A DNA stretch of 64,000 nucleotides from assembly GCF_019925205.1 (NCBI RefSeq), contig NC_083560.1, positions 19,983,145-20,047,144 of the forward strand. The letters are read 5' to 3'. This stretch comes from Metopolophium dirhodum. Lineage: Eukaryota > Arthropoda > Insecta > Hemiptera > Aphididae. Every line of letters begins with the position of its first letter. Within the stretch, counting starts at the first letter, position 1. A program made the position numbers and the translations under genes. Positions 21,593 through 34,931 of this stretch are shown here, piece after piece. The notes below the pieces were generated by a model, which saw only the letters and a list, made by a program, of their open reading frames with translations, was not told where the DNA came from and searched no databases.

Positions 21593-23336
21593 ATGACCGA
21601 AGCTGTGCTGAGTGAAAAAGATACCTGTGGCTTATTCATAAACAACGGTGATGATTTGTTGACTTTAAAAAAAGTTGTATCCAAAAAAACAGACAAAGAC
21701 GTTGAGAAACAAAAACTTAATAAATCTGTTGAGACTAATGGCAGTGAATTAAATGGAAACCACAATAAAACTGATAGCATAAATTTTGATGTCGATAATA
21801 CATCATCATTAGAACCAAATTTTGAAATGGATAGTGATACAAATCGTAATATTACTATCGGTTCAATTCGCACCCAAGAAGATCGAGAGTCAGAAACTAG
21901 TTATATCTCTAATGAAAATTCAATTGAAATTAATCAAGCAGATGTAAATAACGGCGAAAAAGATATTCAAGTAAGTTTAAATTAAATGCAATATAATAAT
22001 TTTGTTACAATAAGAAACACAAAAAAAAATTCATCTTATTAATTTAAGGTTAGATTAGTATCTTAAAAACTTGGCACACCATGAACTTAAGTCATGAGCT
22101 CATATTATTAATATACAAAAAAAAATAAAAACAAAAATATTCATACAAAATAATGTCTCAAATGAATAACTCAATGATAATATTACTGGCTTAACTTAAT
22201 TTAATGTCCTTAAGTGATAACATTTAAAGAGGAATGGAAGAGGAATGGGCTAGGTAGCTTTTTAATAAAAATATTTCCCCTCTGTAAATAAAAAAAATAT
22301 ATTTAAATAACTTTTTACTTTGATGTTCACTGTTTTCTTCTGCTCAAGATAATATCATTAACTGATTGAAGATTAAAACATTTTTATATATTTTATTTTT
22401 TGTATACCAATGGTCAAATGCAGTGGAGGGGCATCCCTCTATTTGTTATAAATTATTTTCCATCTCTCCCCTTATTTATAACCTTTGAACACTGGTCTTT
22501 AGTAATTAAATACATATAATTAATTAGTATATTTTTGAGTAATAAGTACTCAATTTCAAATATTTTTTATGCTGACTACAGTTTCATGATATTTTTTTTT
22601 GTACAACAATCTATACAAAAAACTTCTTCCAAAGTTTCATATGGGACTTTATATTGTTGTAACACTATTTTATTTTTAAATTATGTACATAAGATAAAAA
22701 AACACAGCATGAAGATTTTATATAATATAACATGACAAAATGTATTACTTTTATTTTATTTATTAACTAATATGTAATGTGAATTTAAAATCTTAGTTTA
22801 AAAACTACTTAATTTTTCAGGTAAATTCAATCAAAAGCGTAGATGTTCCATATTCTCCAAGTGATCCTTTATATAATAATGATTCATATGATTTGGAAAA
22901 TGATTATTCAGAATTAAATAATATTGCGTCACCTGCATCTTCCTTTCATATATCAGCAAGAGCACCATTACATTCTTATAAGGTTTCGGATAGTACTTCT
23001 GAGGATGATAATTTTTTACCGGAAAAAGAAGTATTAAATAATAAGCGAAAACGTAAATTTGAAGATTTGGCAAAACAAGATCAGAAGTCTACTAAGATAC
23101 TTAAATTGTGGAGCTTGTTGAAATATCCCTTTCAAAAAAAAACTCGCACTTCAATCAATGAAGATAAATCAAATACTTCTATAGCAGAAATCATAGTTGA
23201 AAAAGAGAATACCATAGAACCCGAGTCGGCTGTTTGTGAGAACAATAGTGATAATGCAAAAACTGAAGAAAAAAACACTCAAAACAGTTTTGAGGCAAAT
23301 GATGAAATTAAGGACGATTCCTGTAACATAATGTAA
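21593..23336 (+). CDS. unrecognised acidic protein with NLS-like motif and C-terminal CaaX box
   Basis: Coding exons 21593-21970 and 22821-23336 join in phase 0 (GTAAGT donor, TTTTTCAG acceptor) to give 297 residues. I do not recognise the family. The N-terminal 126 residues are polar and low in complexity (rich in N, D, E, S, T, K). Residues about 201-205 are KRKRK, a basic nuclear-localisation-like motif, followed by another basic stretch with KILKLWSLLKYPFQKK. The protein ends in CNIM, a canonical CaaX box whose Met favours farnesylation, 2 residues after a DD pair. It has no transmembrane segment, signal peptide or coiled coil that I can see. NLS plus CaaX is the arrangement of lamins and of the insect nuclear-envelope protein Kugelkern, so a membrane-tethered nuclear protein is an inference. 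A 5' UTR intron (21285-21582) is likely. An AATAAA lies near 24039. Confidence 0.75.
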
Positions 23337-23340
23337 CAAC

Positions 23341-24195
23341 TGCAAAAGGTATAATTTAGTTATTTTAATATTCTTGTTTTATAGAAGCGTATGTTCATAT
23401 TAATCAAATAATACGTTGAATATTCTGTTCAATTAATATTTATCTATCCCTAAGGATTTACATCTAGTTTTTGTGAAGTATTATAGTACTATATTATAAT
23501 ATGATAAAGTAAATTTGGTTGAAATATATTAGCTATAGAAAGTTACAGAATTAATCATGTTTTTGCATATTAATTACTCTTTTCATTTATTTAAAATGTG
23601 TAAAAATTGTATTTTTATTTATATGGTTTTTAAAATATAAATTATGTTGTCGGTTTACATTTAAAAATATTATTTGTTTAAAAAATATATGATTAAGTGT
23701 AATCATATCTCATTTTTGTAATTAAGTTTATTTTGACTTAATAATAATAATGTTTATGCGTTTATTATTAATAGGTATTCAAATAAGAAATAATACTACT
23801 TAATATTTTAGCATATTTTTTTTAAGTACAACAAACATGATTTTAGAATAATAATATTTTTATGTTGTAATTAATATAACTTTTTGTGATAAACATAAAA
23901 TACTAATAATAATATAATGTCATTCTATTTAGCAGTATTCATATTTACAAAGAAAGTTGATTACATATTTTGTGATTATACTGCTTCGTCCATCACTATA
24001 AAAGTCGTTGTTTTGATAGACAAGTCTTTAAGAAAAAAAATAAAAAAAATGTGTATATAATAGTAAGGAAAAGAATAGCGTAATAATATATAATGATAAA
24101 TTAATCGATTATAATAATAAATATTTGATTAATTATAAACAAAATAGAATGCAAGGTACACTACATGTTAACAGTTATGCTATATATAAAATGTA

Positions 24196-24226
<31 letters not shown>

Positions 24227-24289
24227 ACAGTTAGTTCATAGTTTACTAACCATCTCTTATCAAAAACCTAAACTCTATTCATTTTTGAC
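23341..24289. other. 3' flank of the CaaX gene, AT-rich
   Basis: Probable 3' UTR followed by AT-rich spacer. A TA-rich microsatellite occupies about 24176-24232. No other feature seen. Confidence 0.5.
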
Positions 24290-26465
24290 AGTTTTTATTA
24301 GGGGAGGGAGCTTTTTGTATAATTTCAAGCCATTTATTTGATAGCTGTTATAAAATGTAGAGGTGTTTATTTTTGGAAATATTAGATTTTCAGTTCTTTT
24401 ATTATAATTGTGACTAGTTGTTTGAATTATTTTATTTTGAAACAGGTAAAATAACGTTCTCTTATGATATAATATTTTTATAGATAATATAGTTTAGTCT
24501 CAGAGAATATTAGATAAGTGGGGAAAAGTCTTGTTTTATGGGATATAATTTTTAAAATTTTGTTTTGAGCTACTTGTATGTTATTTGTTTATATTTGTGG
24601 AGCCCCACTCCATGCCACTATGCAATATTCAATTATGGATTGAGATAGGGCAAAGTAAGTATTTTTTAACCAATGTGTGTTAAGAAATTGTTTTGCCATA
24701 ATATAAAAGACACATAATTTACAAAATTATAAGTTAAATTCAGTAGGATGTAAGTTTAAACGTAGATTTTGGTAAAATACAACTCCCAGGTGTTCAGTAT
24801 GATTTGTTCTATTTATATAGAGATAATTACATTGTATGTAGAGATTACAATTAGGGGCATAAATCTTTAAAGTAGAAAAATTAGGTGATGTTCTTGAGGT
24901 ATTAGAAAAGGTTAGAAAGACTGTTTTGCTATTATTTAAGGTTAAGATATTGTTTGAAAACCAAGTAACTATTATCTTTAAAGAGTTTTCTGCTTTTTTT
25001 ATTACCGATTCCTTAGTGTTATCGGATACAAGTAATGCTGTGTCATCTGGTTAAGAGTATAAACTACCATCGATTTGGAGGTTTGACAATCCTGTGGCAT
25101 ATATGATGTATAATAAAGGAGATAAAACTGCGCCTTGAGGTATCCCTAAGGACAACATTTTACTAGAGGTTATAACATTGTCTATTTTGACTTTGTGAGT
25201 TCTGTTTTCTAAAAAGGATTTAAATAAATTAAATGCTTTGTGTTTAATGCCAATTTTGTCTAGATAATTGATTAATTTTTATATAGCCTATTGAATATTT
25301 TTTTTTTTTTAGAGTAGTGCATGGACAACTGATTGGTGCTGGCAATAGCACCTTCAGTGTTATGACCTTTTCTGAAGCCAAATTGACTTGGGGGGTAGGA
25401 TTCGATTTTCTTCTAGGTATCTAATTAGCAAGTCTCAGTTTAATGACTCTTTCAAATATCTTGGAGTATTTTGATAAGAGACTTATAGGCCTATAACTTT
25501 CTGCTTTGCTTGGATTACCTTTTTTATGGATTGTGCTTATTATTGCTATTTTGAAGCTGACTGGGAATATACCTGTATTTATTATGTTGTTAATAATATG
25601 TACTAATAGTTCAAGAGCCCTATCATCAAGTAATTTTATCATGTCTATAGAAATATTATCATGGCCTGGAGCTGTGCCATCTTTTAAGGACGAGATTATA
25701 TTTTTTACTTCATTTAAATTAGGTTTTCTGTATTGTCTGCGATACTTTCGGTTGTAGTAATATTATTATTAGTATTTTTAGTGGTTATATTCACAAAATA
25801 TTCGTTGAAATGTTCAGCTATTTTGGAAGGTTGAGTATCACTTGTGTATAATATATAGTATTATTTATTTCTATGTGATAAGTTTTACTTTTATTATTTG
25901 GAAGACTCATATCAATGTAGTTAATTAATTTTTTAATTTTTTCCCCAAAAAAGAAATTAAATTTTGATTTTTCGATAGCATTATTTAAATTGTTTCTATA
26001 TTTTTTAAATTGGTTCTTTAAGTGAAGATAGTACGGTTATTTTCTCAACTGAACCTGAGTCTTTCAGTTATATTTTTTAGTATATCGGTTGTAATCCAAG
26101 GTTTTATTTTGAATTTGATCTTGTGAGTTGCAAATTTGCAACTTGAAATATTATTTACCTTTTTGGCTGTGTTCTTTACATGAATGAGTCAAGTATTTTA
26201 TGAGTAGAAGTTAGATTGAGCATATTGTGCCATTGCACATTAGTAATTTAAAGGTATTTTTGTTTATGATTTATATAAATCTGCTGCATTTACAGTGTTT
26301 TTAGTCATATTTTTGGAATAGTATTAGGGTTTATTTGAATAAATGTAGGGAAGTGATCTGTGATTGAAGAATCTAATTTTAGAGCATTATCAATATTAAA
26401 GTTCATTATTAATTTTATGAATACGTGGTCGATACATGATTCTCCCCCATCCCAAACCGAGTTGG
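24290..26465 (-). pseudogene. LINE (non-LTR retrotransposon) ORF2 remnant
   Basis: Read on the minus strand, the remnant runs in order through: the C-terminal part of the endonuclease (SCIDHVFIK then ITDHFP, about 26320-26450); a long gap with stops; reverse transcriptase motifs KDGTAPGHDNI and IHKKGNPSKAESYRPISLLS (about 25450-25700); GIPQGAVLSPLLYIIYA (about 25090-25150); and a damaged polymerase box PDDTALLV (about 25030-25055) where YADD is expected. A thumb-like region (SLKIIVTWF, then HLGVVF) and a C-terminal segment (AQNKILKIISHKTRLFPT) follow. Many stops and frameshifts show it is dead. It lies tail-to-tail with the CaaX gene. The clade is probably Jockey- or RTE-like, unresolved by eye. 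Confidence 0.85.
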
Positions 26466-28408
26466 AGAGTTAACACACGAGGTAAATCCATAGGACGACA
26501 TTAAACTTATGTACATGATATAAAAATAAATATTATATTGAAAATAAATTTGTTAATAGTTTTATGTTATGCAGTAAATTGTAAAATAAATACATCCTGT
26601 AGTAATGCGACCAGTGCAAAATGCAGTAAATAGTTAGTTTGGTTTGTGAAGTCTGTGTATTGCACTGTACTGTGAAAATGCTAGGCGCAATATATTAATT
26701 GTTCCAATGGATTTTGGAGAAACGAGAACTTAAACGTCATTATTAATCTATCGTTTCGTACATTACGAGTAGTGTCCAAATAATCAAAGTACATGTTGTG
26801 TTACTAAAAATATTGTACCGATGTAACAAGTTTTTTGGAACTGTTACGTTATTGTTACTGTATAGATTAGAATGGAAATATCCATCACTAATAGGTAATT
26901 ACACTCTGTAATTTAAGTACAATTTTCTTATACCCGTAACCTGTTGCGATCTATTTAATAAACCTGCAAGTAAAACTCGTTCCAGATTATAACAAAAGCT
27001 AGGGAATACATGCATAAAAAACCTTAAAATATGTATTTAAAAAAAAAAAAAACATTATATTGAATAAAATCTTTTGTTCATTTTATTTTTAATAAAATAA
27101 TATTTGCAAAATTATAAATTTTACTTTATAATAAAAAAAACTCAATTTGCTTTTCTGCTTTGTTTTCTTCTTACATCAAGCTTTATGGAATCACACATGG
27201 GTGTAGGTTCTGTCAAGTGACAATGCAAGTGATTGATAAGGAAAACAAACACTTATTTGAAGATATTTATTTTATATAAATAAAACTATTATACTAATAT
27301 CTCAAGTCCAGGAAATGTATTAAAAATTAAGTTTTCTTTATAATATTATAAAATTTATACATCAATTTAAAAAATAATTACAAATTTGCTTTTAAATAGT
27401 CAAAAATGGTCAAATATGCAAAATATGCAACTAAAAGTTTTAAATATAAACTCGTATTGCTATGAAACAAATTTATATAATACTAAATACTGAGATATGT
27501 TTTTAATCATTATTAAAAAACATAAAAACCCTTAGCTCTAAGTATAATTTTCTCAACTAATAAACATAGTCATTGAACTCTAATTTTTTTTAGTTAAAGC
27601 TTGTCATTGTTTAATAATCTGGGTATTTCATGTTTTTGAATAACATAAAAGATTAAAAAAATGGGCAAATGGGTGTCCTTCTGCTGTACATTAGGTTACA
27701 AGTGGGTCACTGTCATAGATGGTATTAAATTTGAATTCAACGATATAATATTATTGTGACATTGTATAAGAAAAATGATTCATCGCTTCGAATGTATTGA
27801 TTTTACAATGATGTGTGTTTTTTTTTTAATTCAAGTTTACAAATTAATAATCCAGCATCCAACTTTAACGAGTTTTTCATTTAAAATATAAAGATCACAA
27901 AAACTACCGTTGTGTTTTTTTTTTTTATCAAATTACATAATATTAAGAAATCAACTAAATAATATTTATAATCTAAACCTTATAAATGTTAATTATTCAA
28001 AAATAATATTTATTAAAATATTGTATAAATACTAGAAAATCATACTATTGATAATAACATAAAATTTTGTTTTTGTATACAAATTTATAGTTGTACATTT
28101 TTGAAGAATGACCAGAGTAAGAGGCTCTAATTAGTGATGCCAGATAACTTTTTATAAAATTGTATAATATGTTCAAAAGTATACTATTTTGTTTGATGTA
28201 TACCTAAACATAATGTATTATGCCTACTTTATTTCAGATTGGTGATATGAGTTCACCAAATAAAATAAAATTGAATTAAAGGCGGACAATGTAAAACAAA
28301 CAATCATTAAAAATAAAATGTCATAGATTTTGAAAACATTTTGATAAAATATACAGTTAAAAATATTTATTTATATTTAATATTGATAAAAAAATACATA
28401 AATTATGT
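26466..28408. other. AT-rich spacer between LINE and WDTC1
   Basis: No gene seen. It contains a rearranged family A fragment (27655-27830). The stretch 26560-26900 has repeat-like TGTTACGTTATTGTTACTG and ATATCCATCACTAAT but no definable ends. Confidence 0.5.
27655..27830 (-). repeat. family A with its two ends fused
   Basis: The reversed right end (GGGCAAATGGGTGTCCTTCTGCTG, GTTACAAGTGGGTCACTGT, TTGAATTCAACGATAT, TTGTATAAGAAAAATGATTC) runs straight into GAATGTATTGATTTTACAATGATGTGTG, which belongs to the opposite end in the opposite sense. The whole interior is missing, and the two ends are joined head to head. Confidence 0.7.
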
Positions 28409-28468
28409 TTTTATTAACTCTTTGGACAATCATTAAACATATTAGTTAATATATAAATTCCATATTGA

Positions 28469-31400
28469 TCACATTAATTGCTCATCAAGTCTTTGGGATA
28501 ACATAGCTCTTCTGCTACAGTTTTTCATTATATCTGTATTATTCAAATTCTATAACATTGCATTGAATGGTTTAATTTAGTTTTAAGCGTAATTTATTTA
28601 TTTTTTTAATAGTCTTACATGTGGCAACGGACTCCATAATTTGACTTTATTACCACGACCACTAGTTGCCAACAAAAACTCTGAAGGGTGTGGTTGTATA
28701 CAATTTACCGTGAACTTATCGCCTTTCAGTATGACCAAATTCTTCTCTGTATTTTTTTCCCATACAAAAAGTAAACCTTCATCTTTACCAGCAACTATGA
28801 ATTGATTTCGACTATAAATAATGTATGAATTAAATATTTGAAAATTCATTATAATATACTATTAATAACAACTTTACCTTCCAAAAAAATTAGCTTCTGT
28901 TCTGTCACTAAAGACATTAATATGCCCATAATATCTCCGATGGTAATCTTTTGCCTGATTACGAAAGTATTTCTCAAAAGTTATCTTCTGGGCTTGTTCA
29001 ATATGTAACACATATTCTAGAACATTTGATGTGGAATCCGACGTTCCCAGCACGTTTTTTCCTAAATAGAGAACACAAAAAATTAATGAATAACAATAAA
29101 TGGTTTATATAGAATACTATACAGATGAATACAAAAATACTTATATAGTAGTTACCATCAAATTTATCTTTATTATTAGATTGTTCATTTAATAAATCAC
29201 TATAAAGACATTTGTATGCGTCATTAGTTTTATACGATGGGTATTTCATTGTCAACAGATCTAAACACATTTTAGAATCTTTTGACTTGTCCAGTAAAAA
29301 CAGACTTCTTGCCAACAGAAAATGTGCTTCCATATGGTTAGGCTCCAATTTTAATGCAGTCACGCAATCTCTGAGAGCTGCGTAGAAGTCTCCATGCCAC
29401 TTTCTATTAATATAGGCTGCAGCTCTATTCAAAAACAGTTCACTGCATTGATGAATATTTAAGGCTTCATTATAAAGGAAAATAGCATTATTATAGTTTT
29501 GTTTTTCAATTAAGTAATCTGCCTATAATTTATAACAATACTTTAATTTATTTACTGTTAAAACATAAATAAATGCCATGCAATTTACAATGTGTATTTC
29601 TAACCTTTAATTTTAATTGAACTACATTATCTGGTAGTTTCAAATGAGGAACAGGAACTTGATCATCTATTAAATCAGTAGAAGAACCCTCTCCGTTTTC
29701 TCCTTAAAATACACAAATGATTAAATAACATATAAACATTGTAATTGTATTAAGTAACTTACGAGGAACTTTCATAACTTTTGGGATGTTGAAAAATGCA
29801 TTATCAGCTCGATTCACCAAGTTATATAAGTATACATAATCACAAGAATAATTAACCAACAACTCTTGTCCATCAGGACTAAAAGTCAAATAAGAAATTA
29901 CATATATTTTTTTTTTTTTCGGTTCATTGTCATTTGAATGGATGTGACCTGGTACAAAATATTGGAGAGCATTGTTAACATTATTGCCACCATATAACGA
30001 TACATATTTTGAAGGATGTTTCACATCAAATGATGAAAGCGATTGAATCATTCTGCGGTCATATAATCTCACATATTGGTCACAAGCACCAACTGCAAGC
30101 TGCTCGGTTCTAAGTTGGTTTATATCTAAGCATTTAGTTTTAATCTTTTTCCCCAAATCATCATATATCGTCACCAACGTAGTCTTAGACTTATCGGTAG
30201 GACATTCATGGCCCATTCTCAAATCATGTTGACTGTATGAACATCAAGAAATAATTAAGTGTCAACATTATTACAACAATGGTATGATTACATTGAAGCT
30301 AAATTTAATAAACCATTGTTACACATTCACTAGACGGAATCATACCTAATGCATCCATCCTCTGAAGCACACCAATATAGACTAGGCGAATCATTTGCTA
30401 CAGCTAGACGGTTGATTTTTCCTTGAGAACAAGTGCAACTGCTTAATTTTTGACCTGTTGTTACATTATATGTATGTGAACTCCAATCAGCAGATCCAGT
30501 CGCAACTAAATCATCATTATATCCAGGTATAAACTAAAAAAGGTTATGTAAATAATAACTATAAACAATTAATGTTAAAATTACTTATATGATTAATTAA
30601 CTATAAATAATATTATTATTTACTACAATATATTTTCTTATTTTTTATTCTTGTACACATTTTTAATAAATAAAAAAAGTAGGTAAGTGGATGCCAATCT
30701 GCTGTTAAGTAAGTTACAAGTGGGTTACTGTATAATGGATGGTATTAAATTTGAATTCAATGATATGATATGATTGTATACGAATAACGATGCTAAGCGG
30801 TAAAGGTTTATCAGTGTGGATATTTTATATTATATTTATATTGTTTTTTCATTACTATCAACTGAGTACATTTACTCTTTTCACTGACAGAATGTGGTTG
30901 AACACAAACCAAAAAGAGTTGTAGATCGCCGTGTACACACAAAACCACACTTCTCGGCTCCAGTTGTATGTGCAAGAACTACATTCTCTCAGTGAATAAA
31001 GTAATTATAGGTTTCTTAAAAATACACTCCAGTAACACTGAAGTGTGTTTAATTACCTTAACAGAAAATATGCCGTGATTGTGTAAAGTTTTAATAGTAG
31101 TTTTAACTTTTTGTAAAAATGGATCCCATAGTATTATTTCATGGTCATTAGATGCTGATGCTAACGTGCTGAAAAATGAAATAGATTATATAAGTCTTAA
31201 TAAATATATTATTTTTTAATGATCATACCTACACTTTTATTCAATCAAAATAGTTATTAAATTAATATACATATACCTTCCACTTTCATTCCATTGTAGG
31301 CAATGAACACTTTGTTGATGACCTAATTCGGCGATTAATCCAAGTTTTGAAATACATTTGTAATCCAAGTTACTTTTTAATGCATACTTTATGCGGATGT

Positions 31401-31542
31401 GATCCTAATCATCAATAATAGTTTTAAATTTAATGTGACTGAATCAATTAATAAAATATAGTATGTTATGAATTTTTATTACGTTTAATTCTCGATTCCT
31501 TATCAGCTGTAAAATGTTCTGTCGTTTTTTTGCCCACGACAT
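28469..31542 (-). CDS. WDTC1: WD40 and TPR protein, WDTC1/Adipose homologue
   Basis: Ten coding exons, all with GT-AG junctions and matching phases: 31542-31483, 31404-31277, 31168-31057, 30533-30346, 30232-29763, 29702-29605, 29522-29156, 29061-28878, 28811-28619, 28549-28469. They total 1881 bp, 626 residues, close to fly Adipose and human WDTC1. WD40 repeats span about residues 40-315 (GHQQSVHCLQWNESGSTLAS, then HEIILWDP, IFSVKFIPG, LAVGACDQYVRLYD, LTFSPDGQELLVNYS). TPRs span about 345-470 (ADYLIEKQNYNNAIFLY, LFLNRAAAYI, EPNHMEAHFLLARSLFLLDK). A final WD pair spans about 525-600 (NFFGSRNQFIVAGKDEG, LLATSGRGNKVKLW). In other animals the family is a substrate receptor for CUL4-DDB1 ubiquitin ligase and limits fat storage. 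The protein starts MSWAKKRQNILQLIRN. A candidate AATAAA lies at 28415-28410. The C-terminus after the last WD is short. Intron 3 holds a family A fragment. Confidence 0.94.
30670..30795 (-). repeat. family A right end inside a WDTC1 intron
   Basis: AAAAAGTAGGTAAGTGGATG, TCTGCTGTTAAGTAAGTTAC, AAGTGGGTTACTGTATAATG and TTGAATTCAATGATATGATA follow family A right-end order. It sits in the intron between exons 31168-31057 and 30533-30346 and does not disturb a splice site. Confidence 0.8.
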
Positions 31543-33139
31543 TATAATAAATTGTGGTGTCAAAATATGCAGTAAAATGTAAATTATAATATTATACTTA
31601 ATAGTTTATAGTCATTAATCGGTAAATTTAAAATTATTCTGTGATCACAATACTACTAAACTTGTAGTAGTTAAAACTACCAGACACTTAATAAAAACAG
31701 TTTGTATCACCATCATTGATGAAAAATATCATATCAGTTTGGCTTGGAATAAACAACAAATTACATTATCATAATATCACTGGCCGCCGAATTTAAATTA
31801 TTAATATTATAATAATATTATATGATACAAATACAATTTCACAACTGAATATAATATAATGAAATTAATTTCCAATCATATTGTGTACTTATGTGCTTAG
31901 AATATTTATTAGGCAGTGGTAATTAAATTATGAGTCTTAACACATTAAACAGTAAGACAAAAATGAATAACATTAATTTATATACTTATGTATTATGTAT
32001 GTGCTTAGGTAAATGCAGGTAAGCATAATATAAGATTGTTATTCATTATTATTCTTCTAGACTCTACAGTCTACATGTCAACTTATTGAACTTAAATAAA
32101 CTATCTTATATATAACGATTCATTATTTGAATGATTTCTAATGAAAATAAATCGATTTATTGTTTATGTTCAATGCCATTAAAATTGAAATATTTATCTT
32201 GAATAAATATTGCTGAAGTTATTCTATCATACCAATAAAATGCATATTTAATATACTCATACAACTAATACTTATGAATGAATTGTTGTATCCAAGCACA
32301 TTTATTTTGTTCTAAGTACATGTTATGATATACATGTACCATACTGTATATTTAAAATTAAATTGGAATTATATTCCGTTATATAAAGATTATTATTATT
32401 AATATTAATGTATTATTTGTTTTAGACAAATTGACATGCAAAGTTCATTGAAGAAATTGAATTGAATTATTCAAATTGTAACAATTAGTAATTTTAGTAT
32501 TATATAATATTCAGTTGTGTAATTTTATCTATCTGAAACTGGTTATGACGAAATAGATGTATAAACAGAAGAAAACATAATTGAGTAGTCCATGTTATAC
32601 ATTGATATCCTAGTTTATCTGGAACATGGAAACCCTCTTTTGTTGACTATAAGAAACAAAAAAATACATTTAATTGTAATTCTTGTAAACATATATTTTT
32701 AAATAATTGTAACATAGGTAGCTATTGCAAATTAAGTGTTATTTATTTATTATGATAACGCTTTGGAGGGTAAACAGTTAGTAAACTAACATAGTCAACA
32801 TATTCATGAAGTTGTACAAACATAGTTTACATTAGACAATTAAGCATTAGCCTAGTAGCCAGCCCATAAACACAAACGACTATATTTGAACAAAAGTCCA
32901 AGGTAGTTGGAACTTTAAAATGTAATGGTGCCTATGTTAACCTAAGCACTGCTTTGGAAAGTGGGCAGCCAAAAGTCCGGCCCTATTATAAAAATGTATA
33001 AACACAACTGGTAGAACATGCAAGTAATTATTTGAATGTTACTTACACGCACTACAAATCCGGAATAAACATTCAAATTAACTTATTAGAATGTCCTTCA
33101 TCTAACAGTGTGAGAAGAGAAAATTCCACGTATTGTGAA
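31543..33139. other. WDTC1 5' flank and AT-rich spacer
   Basis: The WDTC1 promoter should lie in the first few hundred bases, but I recognise no core motif. The rest is featureless AT-rich sequence. Confidence 0.45.
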
Positions 33140-34200
33140 TAGAAAAATCTTAATTGGTGTTAGATTTGAAATCAATGATGAAATGTCATTGTTTAAGAAA
33201 AACGATTCTGAACGAAAACGGTCAGTCAGCATATGATATTACTAAGTATATTTGATGATATTAAGATGAATAAAGTAATTTATATATAACGTATTTACGT
33301 GGAATCTTGTTTTAAATTTTCAATCGTTAGCTATAAGAGTGGAACATTTTATAAATTTTTAACTACAAAATAATTATTAAATTTTAAATGTGATAAATTT
33401 TGTCAACATTTGAACTTTAAATGCTTATAAAAAAGATTGTAACTATGTATTTTTAATATTTTTCAACTTCTATTGTAACAATATCAGGAGTTTTGCATTA
33501 CATTTTCACGCTTTTTTACCCAACAAATAAAATTTTATTGATATTTATAGAAAAAAAAACTAAAAAAATTGAAAACTGACAATGTCCGTAAAAGGCTCAG
33601 AAAGAGTCAAAATATTTTCAAAATTGTATGGTGTATAGAAAATGCTAATATAAACATCCACTGAAATTTTCAAGTATCTACAGTCATTCGTTTTTTAATT
33701 GCTACAAAATAAGAAAATCGTTACATGAAATATCGAGTAAATATCAAATGTTGTAAAAATATGAATCTCAAACGCTCATAAAAATTTAATTTAATTTGCT
33801 TAAAGACATTTTCAAATCTTAGATTTAAAAAGAAAATTTATTATGAATTCTTAACTCAAAATAATATGCTAATTTTTATGATTTTTCGGTATCTTGTCAA
33901 GATTTGAACTTTAAATGCTTATAAAAATAAAACTGTGGCTAAGGATCTTTAATGTTTTTCAAATGTCGTTGTAACATTAAAGTAGAAGCCTTGTATTAAA
34001 TTTTCAAGTCTCTTTACCCAACAAATAAAGTTTTATTGACATCCATGGAAAAAAAGAAAACTGAAAATGTTCTTAAACAGTTCAAACAAATCAAAATATT
34101 TTTAAAATTTTATCGTGTATAGAAAATTAAAATATAAACACCCAGTGAAAATTTCATGTATATGTTCATTTGTTTTAATGTTAGTATACAAATTTAAAAA
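33140..34200 (-). repeat. family A repeat, reverse orientation, right end truncated
   Basis: It begins inside the right end (GAAATCAATGATGAAATGTC, AAGAAAAACGATTCTGAACG) and proceeds through both internal units in reverse (GAAAACTGACAATGTCCGTA near 33570 and CTGAAAATGTTCTTAAACAG near 34060). The left terminus is missing. It lies between the divergently transcribed WDTC1 and UBC9 genes. Confidence 0.85.
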
Positions 34201-34319
34201 ATCAATAAAAACAGTAGTAATAATTATTAATTTTAATAAAAATAATAAATAGTCAATACATTTATGGACCGGTCCAACGTAAAACGAATGTGGCTATAGA
34301 AAATAAAATCCTATGTGAT

Positions 34320-34591
34320 TCGATGATAAGAGTCCGATATTGTTGGTACACTGCACCCATAACTTCTTATCGCTCGAAATCGATCCGGTACGTATCGATA
34401 CACTCCAATGTCTTTCTTTAAATTCGGGAACGTGTTGCGCGTGTGCATGCGCAAGAAATAAAATCGGTTTTCGTGGTGGCTCGTCGGTGCGGCGGCAGGT
34501 GTCGTTAATCGTTATATCTCAGTGGTCATCGCTGGAATACAATTGGACTGTGCGGACATCGTGTGGGCACTCATAGCTACGTTTACAACTG
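34320..34591 (+). promoter_or_regulatory. probable UBC9 promoter and 5' UTR exon with a DRE site
   Basis: A GC-richer block ending in the donor CAACTG|GTAATT (34591/34592). A perfect TATCGATA at 34393-34400 matches the DRE element bound by DREF in flies, common in insect housekeeping promoters. The nearest downstream acceptor before a start codon on this strand is TTTTTTACAG at 38340, four bases before the UBC9 ATG. The pairing gives a 5' UTR intron of about 3.7 kb. The assignment is inferred; RNA support is not available here. Confidence 0.55.
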
Positions 34592-34931
34592 GTAATTATT
34601 TTATTTTAAACATTGAGCCGTAGTGTAGGTTAAACTTACTTGATTTTAATCAATTATAGGTATAGGTACTCACAGTTGCAACTCGGTAGTTCATCGAGAC
34701 TACTTAATGAAAAATATGTAATTTTTACATGTAATTTGAACTATAATATTATACACTAAATTATAAATAACAATGATTTCTTATATAATAAGGCATTAAC
34801 GTAGGTACTAGTCCAATGGCGCTGAAGTACAAAATTATATGTATGACAAGGTTTACCATAAACCAATCATTTATTGAAAACGGTTACAAAAATTTATCAC
34901 CCACTTTTGTTTTATTGTTTCATTTTTAGAT

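Noticed and set aside
28598..28618. WDTC1 ending at the TAA just after LLKK
   Set aside because: CAT|GTAAGAC is a good splice donor, and the acceptor at 28550-28551 leads in phase to a 27-codon final exon resembling the family C-terminus.
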